Positions 35,290 through 43,302 of a stretch of DNA of 64,000 nucleotides are shown piece by piece. Where the stretch lies: the NCBI RefSeq assembly GCF_002258785.1, contig NZ_NOYI01000008.1, forward strand, positions 124,001 through 188,000, given 5' to 3'. The position numbers were made by a program, and so were the translations under genes. A model generated the notes under the pieces. It ran no database searches, had not been told where the DNA came from, and saw only the letters and a program-made list of their open reading frames with translations. The first letter of the stretch is position 1. Each line of letters begins with the position of its first letter. The DNA is from Rhodococcus sp. 06-235-1A (GTDB lineage Bacteria > Actinomycetota > Actinomycetes > Mycobacteriales > Mycobacteriaceae).

Positions 35290-36087
35290 ATGAACAACGA
35301 CGGGCAGGGACGGGCCGAGATCGCCGTCATCGGCGGCAGCGGTTTCTACTCGTTCTTCGGCAGCGATGCCGAAGAGGTGGTACTCGACACTCCCTACGGT
35401 GCACCGAGTGCTCCGATCACCTTGGGCGAGGTGGAGGGTCGCCAGGTCGCGTTTCTCCCCCGACACGGACGCAGCCACGAGTACTCCCCGCACACACTGC
35501 CGTACCGAGCGAACATGTGGGCACTTCGGATGCTCGGGGTGAGTCGAGTGTTCGCCCCGTGCGCCGTCGGATCACTCGTTCCCGAGTACGGCCCGGGCAC
35601 CGTCGTCATTCCCGATCAACTGGTCGACAGAACGTCGGGGCGGGCGCAGACCTACTTCGACCAGGGTGGAATCCATGTCGAGTTCGCCGATCCGTACTGC
35701 CCCACGTTGAGGAAGTCCGCGGTGCAGGATTCGGCGATCGACGGCGGCGTCATGGTGGTCGTCGAAGGGCCGCGGTTCTCCACCCGCGCGGAAAGCCAGT
35801 GGTTCGCCCGTCAGGGTTGGACGCTGGTGAACATGACCGGTCACCCCGAAGCCGTTCTGGCCCGCGAGCTCGAACTCTGTTACGCACCGATCGCGCTGGT
35901 GACCGATCTGGACGCGGGCATCGAATCCGGTGAGGGCGTCAGAGCCGTGGACGTGTTCGCGGAATTCCAGAAGAACATCGAACCGCTCAAAGCACTGGTG
36001 CGAGCCGCAGTTCGGGATGCTCCCACCGGCGAGTGCCCCACCTGTCGCGTGCACACCGGGCTCACCCTGCCGATCGAGCTGCCATGA
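35290..36087 (+). CDS. mtnP: S-methyl-5'-thioadenosine phosphorylase
   Basis: This is a 265-residue PNP-fold enzyme that cleaves methylthioadenosine to adenine and methylthioribose-1-phosphate. It has AVIGGSGFYSF at the start, LPRHGRSHEYSPHTLPYRANMWAL, a VVEGPRFSTRAES block and NMTGHPEAVLARE with the substrate-binding Asn-Met. These match MTA phosphorylases. The ATG at 35290 has GGAG nine bases upstream; earlier in-frame starts lack one. It leads an operon whose order (phosphorylase, epimerase, GT2, DUF2064) resembles Rv0535-Rv0540. Confidence 0.9.
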   Translation: MNNDGQGRAEIAVIGGSGFYSFFGSDAEEVVLDTPYGAPSAPITLGEVEGRQVAFLPRHGRSHEYSPHTLPYRANMWALRMLGVSRVFAPCAVGSLVPEYGPGTVVIPDQLVDRTSGRAQTYFDQGGIHVEFADPYCPTLRKSAVQDSAIDGGVMVVVEGPRFSTRAESQWFARQGWTLVNMTGHPEAVLARELELCYAPIALVTDLDAGIESGEGVRAVDVFAEFQKNIEPLKALVRAAVRDAPTGECPTCRVHTGLTLPIELP

Positions 36088-37142
36088 CCCGGGTACTGCT
36101 CACCGGCGCGGCCGGGTTCATCGGCGGCCATATCCTCGACGCCGCACGCGATTCCGATCTCGAGGTCGTCGCCGTGGACGCCATGCTGGAATCGGCGCAC
36201 GGCCCCGACGCCCGCGCCGATGGGATCGTCGATCTCGATGTGCGCGACAAGGAAGCACTTGTCGAGGTACTGCGCGGAGTCGATGTCGTGTGCCATCAGG
36301 CGGCCGTCGTCGGAGCAGGCGTCGACGCCGCGGATGCCCCGGCCTACGCCAGCCACAACGACTACGGGACGGCAGTTCTGCTCGCAGCGATGTACGAGGC
36401 GGGGTGTTCACGACTGGTTCTCGCCTCGTCGATGGTGGTCTACGGCGAAGGGCGGTACATCAATTCGTCGGGGGAGACCGTCGTTCCTCGGCCCCGCTCC
36501 CGCGCCGACCTCGACGCCGGCATGTTCGACAACCGCGATCCGAAGTCCGGTGAGCCACTCGGTTGGCTTCTGGTCGAGGAGGATTCGAGACTCGAGCCCA
36601 GGAGCACCTACGCAGCCAGCAAGCTTGCGCAGGAGAATTACGCCTCTGCCTGGGCGATTGCGACCGGCGGATCGGTGGTAGCACTGCGCTACCACAACGT
36701 CTACGGCCCGCACATGCCGCGCAACACACCGTATTCCGGTGTGGCAGCGATGTTTCGATCGTCCCTCGAACGCGGACAGGCACCGACGGTCTACGAGGAC
36801 GGCAAGCAGGCGCGCGATTTCGTGCACGTTCACGACGTAGCAGCGGCGAACATCGCCTCGATCTCCGCCGACGTGAACGGCTTCACCGCACTCAACGTGT
36901 GCTCGGGCCAACCGATCACCATCGGCGAGGTCGCCACCATCCTGGCCGATGCACGCGGCGGACCGACCCCCGAGATCACGGGCCGATACCGGGCCGGCGA
37001 CGTCCGACACATAGTCGCGAGTTCCGCACTGGCCGAAAGGACTCTGGGGTTCCGCGCGAAGATCATGCCTCGCGAGGGTCTCGCAGCATTCGCCGACGCA
37101 CCCTTGCGTGACGCCGAAGGTGCAGGCCCACCCCGTGTCTGA
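36084..37142 (+). CDS. NAD-dependent nucleotide-sugar epimerase/dehydratase
   Basis: This is a 352-residue extended short-chain dehydrogenase. NAD-binding GAAGFIGG is at 8-15, LASSMVVYGEG at 114-123 gives the active-site Ser/Thr region, and STYAASK gives catalytic Tyr176 and Lys180. The later RYHNVYGPHMP and ARDFVHVHDVA are typical of UDP-sugar epimerases. The substrate is unknown; a galE-like role is the usual annotation. It overlaps mtnP by ATGA and the GT2 gene by eight bases. Confidence 0.87.
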   Translation: MTRVLLTGAAGFIGGHILDAARDSDLEVVAVDAMLESAHGPDARADGIVDLDVRDKEALVEVLRGVDVVCHQAAVVGAGVDAADAPAYASHNDYGTAVLLAAMYEAGCSRLVLASSMVVYGEGRYINSSGETVVPRPRSRADLDAGMFDNRDPKSGEPLGWLLVEEDSRLEPRSTYAASKLAQENYASAWAIATGGSVVALRYHNVYGPHMPRNTPYSGVAAMFRSSLERGQAPTVYEDGKQARDFVHVHDVAAANIASISADVNGFTALNVCSGQPITIGEVATILADARGGPTPEITGRYRAGDVRHIVASSALAERTLGFRAKIMPREGLAAFADAPLRDAEGAGPPRV

Positions 37143-37788
37143 GCCGCCGTCGGTCACCGTCGTCATTCCCTGTATGAACGAGGCCGAATCGCTTCCCGCA
37201 GTGCTCGAGTCGGTACCTGCGGGTTATCGAACGATCGTGGTGGACAACAATTCGACCGACGCCACCGCCGCCGTGGCCGCCGCCCACGGGGCCGCCGTGG
37301 TGTCCGAGGCCGTGCCCGGTTACGGAGCGGCCGTGCACGCAGGGGTCCTCGCCGCCGAGACCGACATAGTCTGTGTTCTCGACGGGGACGGTTCGATGGA
37401 TCCACGCGACCTGCCGAGGCTCGTGCGGGCACTCGATCACGCCGACCTCGCCGTCGGTCGACGCCGACCGGCCAAGGGAAGCTCGCCACTGCACGCCCGG
37501 ATCGGCAATGCCGTTCTGTCACTACGGCTTCGGACCAAGTACAAGTTGCCGGTACACGACCTCGGAGCCATCCGAGCGGTGCGCCGGCAGGCACTGCTCG
37601 ACCTCGACGTCGCCGACCGCCGATCGGGCTACCCGCTGCAACTGCTCGTGTTGGCTGCCGAAGCCGGGTGGACCGTCGTCGAACACGACGTCGACTACCG
37701 GCCGCGAACGGCAGGCACGTCCAAGGTCTCGGGCTCGATGAAGGGCACGATCGTCGCCGTACGGGACTTCTGGAAGGTGCTCTCGTGA
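37135..37788 (+). CDS. Family 2 glycosyltransferase (dolichyl-phosphate sugar synthase-like)
   Basis: This is a 217-residue GT-A protein without membrane helices. VTVVIPCMNEAESLPAVLESVP opens the domain, VDNNSTDATA follows, and VLDGDGSMDPRDLP holds the DxD metal site. LGAIRAVRR and the late VDYRPRTAGTSKVSGS are typical of polyprenyl-phosphate glycosyltransferases. It probably transfers sugar to a lipid phosphate at the membrane. The start is GTG at 37135, overlapping the epimerase stop; GTG at 37108 is possible. Confidence 0.83.
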   Translation: MSEPPSVTVVIPCMNEAESLPAVLESVPAGYRTIVVDNNSTDATAAVAAAHGAAVVSEAVPGYGAAVHAGVLAAETDIVCVLDGDGSMDPRDLPRLVRALDHADLAVGRRRPAKGSSPLHARIGNAVLSLRLRTKYKLPVHDLGAIRAVRRQALLDLDVADRRSGYPLQLLVLAAEAGWTVVEHDVDYRPRTAGTSKVSGSMKGTIVAVRDFWKVLS

Positions 37789-38459
37789 TCGTCACCGCTC
37801 TCGTCGTCGCCAAGGCCCCCGTACCAGGGCTGGCCAAGACACGCCTCGCCGCCACGATCGGCGACGACGCCGCCGCCGAACTGGCCGCGGCCTCACTGCT
37901 GGACACCCTCGATGCCGTCGCGGCGGCCGACGTCGATCACCGCGTCGTGGCCATCACCGGCAACCTCGCCGACGCGGCCCGCGCCGAGGAACTGACCCGG
38001 GCGTTGGCGTCGTTCACGGTGATCGCGCAGCGCGGCGACGGACTGGGTGAACGACTGGCGAACGCACATGCAGACGCAGCCACCGCCGGGGCGGTGTTGC
38101 AGATCGGTATGGACACTCCCCAGGTCACTGCGCAGTTACTGTCCGAGGCGGCCGCGCAACTCGGCAGCAGCGACGTGCTCGGATCGGCCGAGGACGGTGG
38201 CTGGTGGGCGTTGGGCCTGCGCAACCCCGCCATGGCGCGCGCCCTGCTCGACGTGCCCATGTCTGCACCGTCGACCGGCCTCGACACGCACGCCGCCCTG
38301 ACCGCCGCGGGAGCGTCGCTGACAATGCTCACGGAATTACGGGATGTCGACTTCGAGGACGATCTCCTTGCGGTATCGCCCGCGTGCGCGTCGGTCAGTC
38401 GTTTTCGCATCGCCGTCGAAAGAATGCGATCGAAACCTGACTTCGGGTCCGTTACGTGA
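37785..38459 (+). CDS. DUF2064 nucleotidyl/glycosyltransferase-like protein
   Basis: This is a 224-residue protein of the GT-A-like DUF2064 family. It starts with VVAKAPVPGLAKTRLA, the family's nucleotide-binding opening. LQIGMDTPQVTAQLL takes the place of the usual G-x-D-x-P metal region, and GSAEDGGWWALGLR is the conserved central motif. Such proteins are often encoded beside GT2 enzymes and may make or transfer an activated sugar. It overlaps the GT2 stop by GTGA. It is the last gene of the operon; 152 bases without a gene follow. Confidence 0.82.
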   Translation: MIVTALVVAKAPVPGLAKTRLAATIGDDAAAELAAASLLDTLDAVAAADVDHRVVAITGNLADAARAEELTRALASFTVIAQRGDGLGERLANAHADAATAGAVLQIGMDTPQVTAQLLSEAAAQLGSSDVLGSAEDGGWWALGLRNPAMARALLDVPMSAPSTGLDTHAALTAAGASLTMLTELRDVDFEDDLLAVSPACASVSRFRIAVERMRSKPDFGSVT

Positions 38460-38611
38460 GGTTTGTTTTTCCGTCGAAAGCTCCACATTTGTTGTGAAAC
38501 AAGCCGCTTCGGGCTGCCGGAGCTACTCGTCGGATATCAATATCGAATCGCAACAAAGCCGAATCACCGTTTCACGGCGGTTTCACAGACTCGAGTGCTA
38601 GAAAGTGTGGC

Positions 38612-38773
38612 ATGACCTGGTTGTGGATAGGCGTCACCGTTTGGATGGTGTGTGCGGCAGTTGTCGCCGCGGTCCTCGGTCGTGTCGCGCGCCGGGCCGA
38701 TTCGGAGGAGTTGGGGTCGACCCTGCACTGGGACATCGATGCCCTCGATCACGAAGTCCACTACGAGAACTGA
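38612..38773 (+). CDS. Small single-helix membrane protein (53 residues)
   Basis: ATG at 38612 to TGA at 38771-38773. Residues 3-24 are hydrophobic (WLWIGVTVWMVCAAVVAAVL), then a basic RVARRA stop-transfer stretch, then an acidic tail with LHWDIDALDHEVHYEN. The helix and charge pattern support a real membrane peptide with a cytoplasmic tail. A possible -10, TAGAAA, precedes the ATG by seven bases. It ends three bases before the convergent MarR stop. Function unknown. Confidence 0.55.
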   Translation: MTWLWIGVTVWMVCAAVVAAVLGRVARRADSEELGSTLHWDIDALDHEVHYEN

Positions 38774-38776
38774 CGT

Positions 38777-39211
38777 TCAGTCGACCTGTTCGACGATCTG
38801 CGTCAGAATGCGCGCCGCCGCGGCCAATGTCTCCCGCTGCTCAGGCGTCAACTCGTCCAACTGCTCGGCAAGCGCGATCTCCCGAGCCGCGACCTCTTCT
38901 CGCGCGGCCGCCGTCCCCGTATCGGTCAACTGCAGAACCACCTGCCTGCCATCCGTCGGATGCGGCACCCGGCAGATCAGACCCGACTCCACCAGCGCGT
39001 GCGAGGACCTCGACACCGACGGCGGCTTGATTCGCTCCCGTACGGCCAACTCACCCGTCGTCATCGACCCCTCACGCAGCAGCGTCGTCAGAATCGACAG
39101 CTGAGCGACGGGCAATCTGTCGTTGGAATGTCGCAGACGCAGCCTCCGATTCAGCCGCATCGCGCTGACGGACAAATCCCTCGCCAGCCGGGAATCGGGT
39201 AGATCACTCAC
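38777..39211 (-). CDS. MarR-family transcriptional regulator
   Basis: This is a 144-residue winged-helix protein. PVAQLSILTTLLREGSMTTGELAVRERIKPPSVSRSSHALVESGLICRV is the MarR helix-turn-helix, and HPTDGRQVVLQLTDTG is the wing. The start is GTG at 39211. On this strand a -10, TAATCT, ends seven bases before it and no ribosome binding site is visible, so the mRNA is probably leaderless. A palindrome overlaps that -10. It is divergent from the DUF4185-like gene. Confidence 0.83.
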   Translation of the reverse strand: MSDLPDSRLARDLSVSAMRLNRRLRLRHSNDRLPVAQLSILTTLLREGSMTTGELAVRERIKPPSVSRSSHALVESGLICRVPHPTDGRQVVLQLTDTGTAAAREEVAAREIALAEQLDELTPEQRETLAAAARILTQIVEQVD

Positions 39212-39231
39212 GGTGTCCAGATTACGACACC
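39212..39231. promoter_or_regulatory. Palindrome overlapping the marR -10 element
   Basis: GGTGTC (39212-39217) and GACACC (39226-39231) are perfect inverted arms with an eight-base spacer that contains the minus-strand -10 TAATCT. The position suggests autorepression by the MarR protein. The rest of the 139-base gap shows no gene. Confidence 0.45.
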
Positions 39232-39350
39232 GAGGTGCATTTGCCCGATCCTGAAGAAACAGCGGTCGACTCAATCTATTACCGCTCGAACAAACCGCTG
39301 ATATGGTTCCTGGGATTGCCGGCGTGTGAAATAGAAATCGGGGGAATGTC

Positions 39351-40460
39351 TTGAGTCGCGTGGGTTCCAGAGCAATGACCGTTGCCATCATGACCGTGGC
39401 GGCGTCGCTGCTGGTCACAGGGCCCAACGCACTCGCCAATCCCAATGCGGTCAATCCCATCGCCGGGCTCAACGGCACGTTCGGGCTGCCGCAGCTGCAC
39501 GGTCGAGCGCTCGCCGTCGCGCAGGTGACCGGCATGTCGAGCCCCAACAACACTCAGAACGTGAACATGATCGGCACCGATCTCGGCATCATGTGGGACA
39601 ACGGCCGCGGCGAGGTATTGACGGCGTTCGGCGACACTGCCGGGCTCGGCTTTCCCAATCTGCTACAGGGCAGCCTGTGGTCGTGGCGCAGCAATGCCAT
39701 CGTCCGCAGCACCGACCGCAACCTCGCCGACGGGATGAACTTCGACAGCGTCGTCCTCGACCCACTCGGCCAGACCAAAGAGGTCGTCCCGAGCCCCAAG
39801 ATCCCTTTCGTCGAGATCAGCCGAATTCCGACCGCAGGCGTGGCCGTCGGTGACAGCCAGTACCTGAACCTGATGTCGGTGAAGAACTGGGGCCCGGCGG
39901 GCACCTGGGAGACCAACTTCTCCGGCTTGGCCGTCTCGAACGACAACGGTGAGAACTGGGCAGCGCTACCGGACACCCAGCGGCCGAGCGTCGGCGGCGA
40001 CCGCAATTTCCAGCAGAGCGCGTACCTGAAGGACGGCGGCTACGTCTACCAATACGGCACTCCGCCGGGCCGCTTCAATCTCGGCCACGTCGCTCGCGTC
40101 AAGGAACAGGACATCGCGAAGCTCGGCGAATACGAGTACTGGACCGGGCAGGACTGGAAGAAGGGCGACCCGGCTGCGGCCGCACCCATCGTCGACGGCG
40201 TCGGAGAACTGTCGGTCGCCTACAACGCAACCCTCGGCCAGTACCTGATGATGACGACCGACAACGCCAACTCGATCGTGCTGCGTCGGGCACCGTCGCC
40301 GGTCGGTCCGTGGAGCCCGCCCGAGGTACTGGTCGACACCCGCGAGGTCAGCTCCATATACGCGCCGTACATCCACCCGTACTCGACGGGACGAGATCTG
40401 TACTTCCTGGCTACGGTCTATCAGAACTACAACGTTCTCCTGCTGCACACGACGCTGTAG
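39351..40460 (+). CDS. Secreted DUF4185-like protein
   Basis: This is a 369-residue protein with a signal peptide (to about residue 29, ALANP). The mature part begins AVNPIAGLNGTFGLPQLHGRALAVAQVTG and has repeated sialidase-like blade segments: NVNMIGTDLGIMWDNGRGEVLTAFGDT, GLAVSNDNGENWAAL, SIVLRRAPSPVGPWSPPEVL. This fits the DUF4185 beta-propeller family found in mycolic actinobacteria. No catalytic set is certain. The start is TTG at 39351 after GGGGGAA; ATG at 39375 is an alternative but shortens the signal peptide. Confidence 0.75.
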   Translation: MSRVGSRAMTVAIMTVAASLLVTGPNALANPNAVNPIAGLNGTFGLPQLHGRALAVAQVTGMSSPNNTQNVNMIGTDLGIMWDNGRGEVLTAFGDTAGLGFPNLLQGSLWSWRSNAIVRSTDRNLADGMNFDSVVLDPLGQTKEVVPSPKIPFVEISRIPTAGVAVGDSQYLNLMSVKNWGPAGTWETNFSGLAVSNDNGENWAALPDTQRPSVGGDRNFQQSAYLKDGGYVYQYGTPPGRFNLGHVARVKEQDIAKLGEYEYWTGQDWKKGDPAAAAPIVDGVGELSVAYNATLGQYLMMTTDNANSIVLRRAPSPVGPWSPPEVLVDTREVSSIYAPYIHPYSTGRDLYFLATVYQNYNVLLLHTTL

Positions 40461-40483
40461 CAGCTCCCACTAGGCTACCCCCG

Positions 40484-41107
40484 ATGGACGCCGCAGAGTG
40501 GGATCGCAAATACGGACGCCGAGAACTCGTCTACGGCGAGGCTCCGAATGCCACGTTGGTAGAAGTCGCGACGACGCTGAAGCGTGGTCGCGCACTGGAT
40601 CTCGCGTCCGGTCAGGGTCGAAACGCCATCTGGTTGGCCACCCGAGGCTGGACCGTCGACGCCGTCGACTTCTCCTCGGTGGCCTTGACGAGGGCGAGTC
40701 AGGTCGCCTCGACTGCACCCACCTCCGTTCGCGAGCGCCTGACCTGGGTCCACGCCGATGTGACGCAGTTGTCAACAGAGCCCAACTATGACCTGGTTCT
40801 CATGTTCTACCTTCACCTGCCCCCGAACGAGCGGCGCACGGCCGTATCGACGGCAATTTCCGCGCTGAAACCTGATGGAATCCTCATGATTCTCGGGCAC
40901 CACGCGGCGAACATCGAATCCGGCGTCGGCGGTCCACAGGAAGTCGAAATCCTCTACACACCAGAGGATTTGGTGTCCGACATCGACTCGCGACTGGCCG
41001 TCGTGACCGCCGAGAAGCGGTACCGAGACGTGAGCGGCGGCACAGCGATCGACGCACTGCTACTGGCGAGTAGGTCTCCCCTTGGCAGCAAACCGGATCG
41101 AGGGTAA
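40484..41107 (+). CDS. SAM-dependent methyltransferase, tellurite-resistance-like
   Basis: This is a 207-residue class I methyltransferase. It begins WDRKYGRRELVYGEAPNATL, common in TehB-like proteins. RALDLASGQGRNAIWLATRGW is motif I and VDAVDFSSVAL is motif II. The later DLVLMFYLHLPPNERR and PDGILMILGHHAAN match the family. The substrate is unknown. TAGGCT (40471-40476) ends seven bases before the ATG, with no ribosome binding site, so it looks leaderless. fadE5 starts 79 bases downstream of its stop. Confidence 0.82.
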   Translation: MDAAEWDRKYGRRELVYGEAPNATLVEVATTLKRGRALDLASGQGRNAIWLATRGWTVDAVDFSSVALTRASQVASTAPTSVRERLTWVHADVTQLSTEPNYDLVLMFYLHLPPNERRTAVSTAISALKPDGILMILGHHAANIESGVGGPQEVEILYTPEDLVSDIDSRLAVVTAEKRYRDVSGGTAIDALLLASRSPLGSKPDRG

Positions 41108-41117
41108 TATCCCTTAA

Positions 41118-41133
41118 GTTACCGACGAGTAGC
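41118..41133. promoter_or_regulatory. TetR-type operator candidate before fadE5
   Basis: GTTACCGACGAGTAGC lies 53 bases before the fadE5 ATG. It matches CTTACTGGCGAGTAAG (55659-55674) at TTAC, G and CGAGTA. It is the weakest of three related sites. Outer AAGTTA (41116-41121) and TAACTT (41134-41139) arms form a second inverted repeat around it. Confidence 0.45.
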
Positions 41134-41186
41134 TAACTTGGGCGGTACTTACGAGACCGCACCACCGACTGGAGAGCGAACGAGCA

Positions 41187-43022
41187 ATGGGCCATTACAA
41201 GAGCAACCTTCGGGACCTCGAGTTCAACCTCTTCGAGCTGTTCGGCCTCGACGAGACACTCGAAGGCGACAACTTCGGCGACATGGACGGCGAGGTCGCC
41301 CGCGACATGCTGCGCGAGGTCGTGCGCCTGGCCGAGGGCCCGCTGGCCGAGTCCTTCGCCGACGCGGACCGCAACCCGCCCGTCTTCGATCCCGAGACCC
41401 ACAGCGTCAAGCTGCCCGAATCCTTCAAGAAGTCGTTCAAGGCGCTCTTCGACGGTGAGTGGTGGCGCGTCGGCCTCGACGAGGAAATCGGCGGCACTCC
41501 AGCTCCCCGCAACCTCCTGTGGGGCATGAACGAGATGCTCCTCGGCTCGCAGCCCGCAGCGTTCATGTACTCCGCAGGACCCGGCTTCGCGAACATCCTG
41601 TACCACAACGGAACCGACGAGCAGAAGGAATGGGCCAAGGTCATCGTCGACCGCGGCTGGGGTGCCACGATGGTGCTCACCGAGCCCGACGCCGGATCCG
41701 ACGTCGGCGCAGGCCGCACCAAGGCCATCAAGCAGGACGACGGCTCGTGGCACATCGAAGGCGTCAAGCGCTTCATCACCTCTGCCGTCTCGGACGACCT
41801 GTTCGAGAACATCTTCCACCTCGTTCTCGCTCGCCCCGAAGGTGCCGGACCTGGCACCAAGGGCCTGAGCCTGTTCTTCGTACCGTCCGTACTCTTCGAC
41901 TTCGAAAAGGGCGAACTGGGCGAGCGCAACGGTGCCTTCGTGACCGGCGTCGAACACAAGATGGGCCTCAAGGCCTCCACCACCTGTGAGCTCACCTTCG
42001 GTGGCCACGGCGTCCCGGCCAAGGGCTGGCTCGTCGGCGAGGTCCACAAGGGCATCGCGCAGATGTTCGACGTCATCGAGCACGCTCGAATGATGGTCGG
42101 CACCAAGGCAATCGGTACTCTTTCCACCGGCTACCTCAACGCACTCGGGTACGCGAAGGAGCGCGTCCAGGGCGCAGACCTGACGCAGATGACCGACAAG
42201 ACCGCGCCGCGCGTCACCATCACCCATCACCCCGACGTCCGTCGTAGCCTCATGCTGCAGAAGGCGTACTCCGAGGGCTTGCGTGCGGTGTATCTCTACA
42301 CAGCCGCACACCAGGATCCGATCACCGCGAAGCAGGTCTCGGACGCCGACGCAGACATCGCGTACCGCGTCAACGACCTCCTGCTGCCCATCGTCAAGGG
42401 CGTCGGATCGGAAATCGCCTACCAGGTTCTGGCCGAGTCCCTGCAGACCTTCGGTGGCTCCGGCTTCTTGCAGGACTACCCGCTAGAGCAGTACATCCGT
42501 GACGCCAAGATCGACTCGCTGTACGAAGGAACCACCGCCATCCAGGCGCAGGACTTCTTCTTCCGCAAGATCGCCCGCGACCGCGGCGTAGCACTGGCTC
42601 ACGTTGCCGGACAGATCAAGTCGTTCATCGACAGCGAGGCAGGCAACGGCCGCCTCAAGGCCGAGCGCGCACTGCTCGCCACCGCCCTCGAAGACGTGCA
42701 GGCCATCGTCACCTCGATGACCCAGCACCTCATGGGTGCACAGGACCAGCCCACCGAGCTGTACAAGGTCGGCCTGGCATCGGTGCGCTTCCTGATGGGC
42801 TTCGGCGACCTGCTGATCGGCTGGCTGCTGCTGCGTCAGTCCGAAATCGCCATCACCGCACTCGACAACGGTGCAGAGGACAAGGAGAAGGCGTTCTACG
42901 AGGGCAAGGTCGCAGTGGCCTCGTTCTTCGCCAAGAACGTTCTCCCGCAGCTCACCGCGACGCGAGCAATCCTGACCAACATCGACAACGACATCATGGA
43001 ACTGGACGAAGCAGCGTTCTGA
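41187..43022 (+). CDS. fadE5: Broad-range acyl-CoA dehydrogenase
   Basis: This is a 611-residue member of the long acyl-CoA dehydrogenase class, with a C-terminal helical extension. [17 protein letters not shown] is the FAD/substrate motif, [39 protein letters not shown] is the C-terminal signature, and Glu447 is in the position of the catalytic base of mycobacterial FadE5. The start [17 protein letters not shown] is conserved. It oxidises acyl-CoAs to enoyl-CoAs in beta-oxidation. GGAG lies 11 bases upstream. It lies near the flavin reductase gene, as Rv0244c-Rv0245 do. Confidence 0.95.
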   Translation: MGHYKSNLRDLEFNLFELFGLDETLEGDNFGDMDGEVARDMLREVVRLAEGPLAESFADADRNPPVFDPETHSVKLPESFKKSFKALFDGEWWRVGLDEEIGGTPAPRNLLWGMNEMLLGSQPAAFMYSAGPGFANILYHNGTDEQKEWAKVIVDRGWGATMVLTEPDAGSDVGAGRTKAIKQDDGSWHIEGVKRFITSAVSDDLFENIFHLVLARPEGAGPGTKGLSLFFVPSVLFDFEKGELGERNGAFVTGVEHKMGLKASTTCELTFGGHGVPAKGWLVGEVHKGIAQMFDVIEHARMMVGTKAIGTLSTGYLNALGYAKERVQGADLTQMTDKTAPRVTITHHPDVRRSLMLQKAYSEGLRAVYLYTAAHQDPITAKQVSDADADIAYRVNDLLLPIVKGVGSEIAYQVLAESLQTFGGSGFLQDYPLEQYIRDAKIDSLYEGTTAIQAQDFFFRKIARDRGVALAHVAGQIKSFIDSEAGNGRLKAERALLATALEDVQAIVTSMTQHLMGAQDQPTELYKVGLASVRFLMGFGDLLIGWLLLRQSEIAITALDNGAEDKEKAFYEGKVAVASFFAKNVLPQLTATRAILTNIDNDIMELDEAAF

Positions 43023-43035
43023 TCCACTGACATTG

Positions 43036-43069
43036 CAACGGCCGCACCTGTTCTCGGGTGCGGCCGTTG
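43036..43069 (+). terminator. Terminator of fadE5
   Basis: CAACGGCCGCACC (43036-43048) pairs perfectly with GGTGCGGCCGTTG (43057-43069) with an eight-base loop, followed by TTCTTTG. It starts 14 bases after the stop. Confidence 0.9.
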
Positions 43070-43110
43070 TTCTTTGTGAGCCGGGTGTGGGTTGGTCGCC
43101 TGTGCTGCCG

Positions 43111-43302
43111 CAAATGCGCGCGCGTTTGTCAGAGGTGCGGGGTCACGAGCCCCCGGCCGTCGCAAACGCGCGCGCGTTTGTCAGAGGTGCGGGGTCACGA
43201 GCCCACGTCCGTCGCAAATGCGCGCGCGTTTGTCAGGTGCGCGCGAATTCTGCCAGATTGTCAGGCAATTTCGCGCGCGTTCGGCAAATGCGCGCGCGTT
43301 TG
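43111..43302 (+). repeat. Cluster of GC-rich palindromic repeats, left of the DUF559 gene
   Basis: Four 18-base palindromes of form CAAAYGCGCGCGCGTTTG lie at 43111-43128, 43163-43180, 43215-43232 and 43285-43302. The first three are exactly 52 bases apart, and the first two intervals are nearly identical, so this is a tandem repeat. The last two bound an 88-base composite element that recurs at 44368-44456 and 44582-44670. The region starts 42 bases after the fadE5 terminator. Confidence 0.85.

Noticed and set aside
38344-38601. 85-residue frame after the DUF2064 gene
   Set aside because: It begins inside that gene in another frame and has no hydrophobic pattern, motif or ribosome binding site.
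43111-43232. Three palindromes spaced exactly 52 bases, CRISPR-like
   Set aside because: The intervals are nearly identical to each other rather than unique spacers, there are no cas genes, and the palindromes occur in larger composite elements elsewhere.
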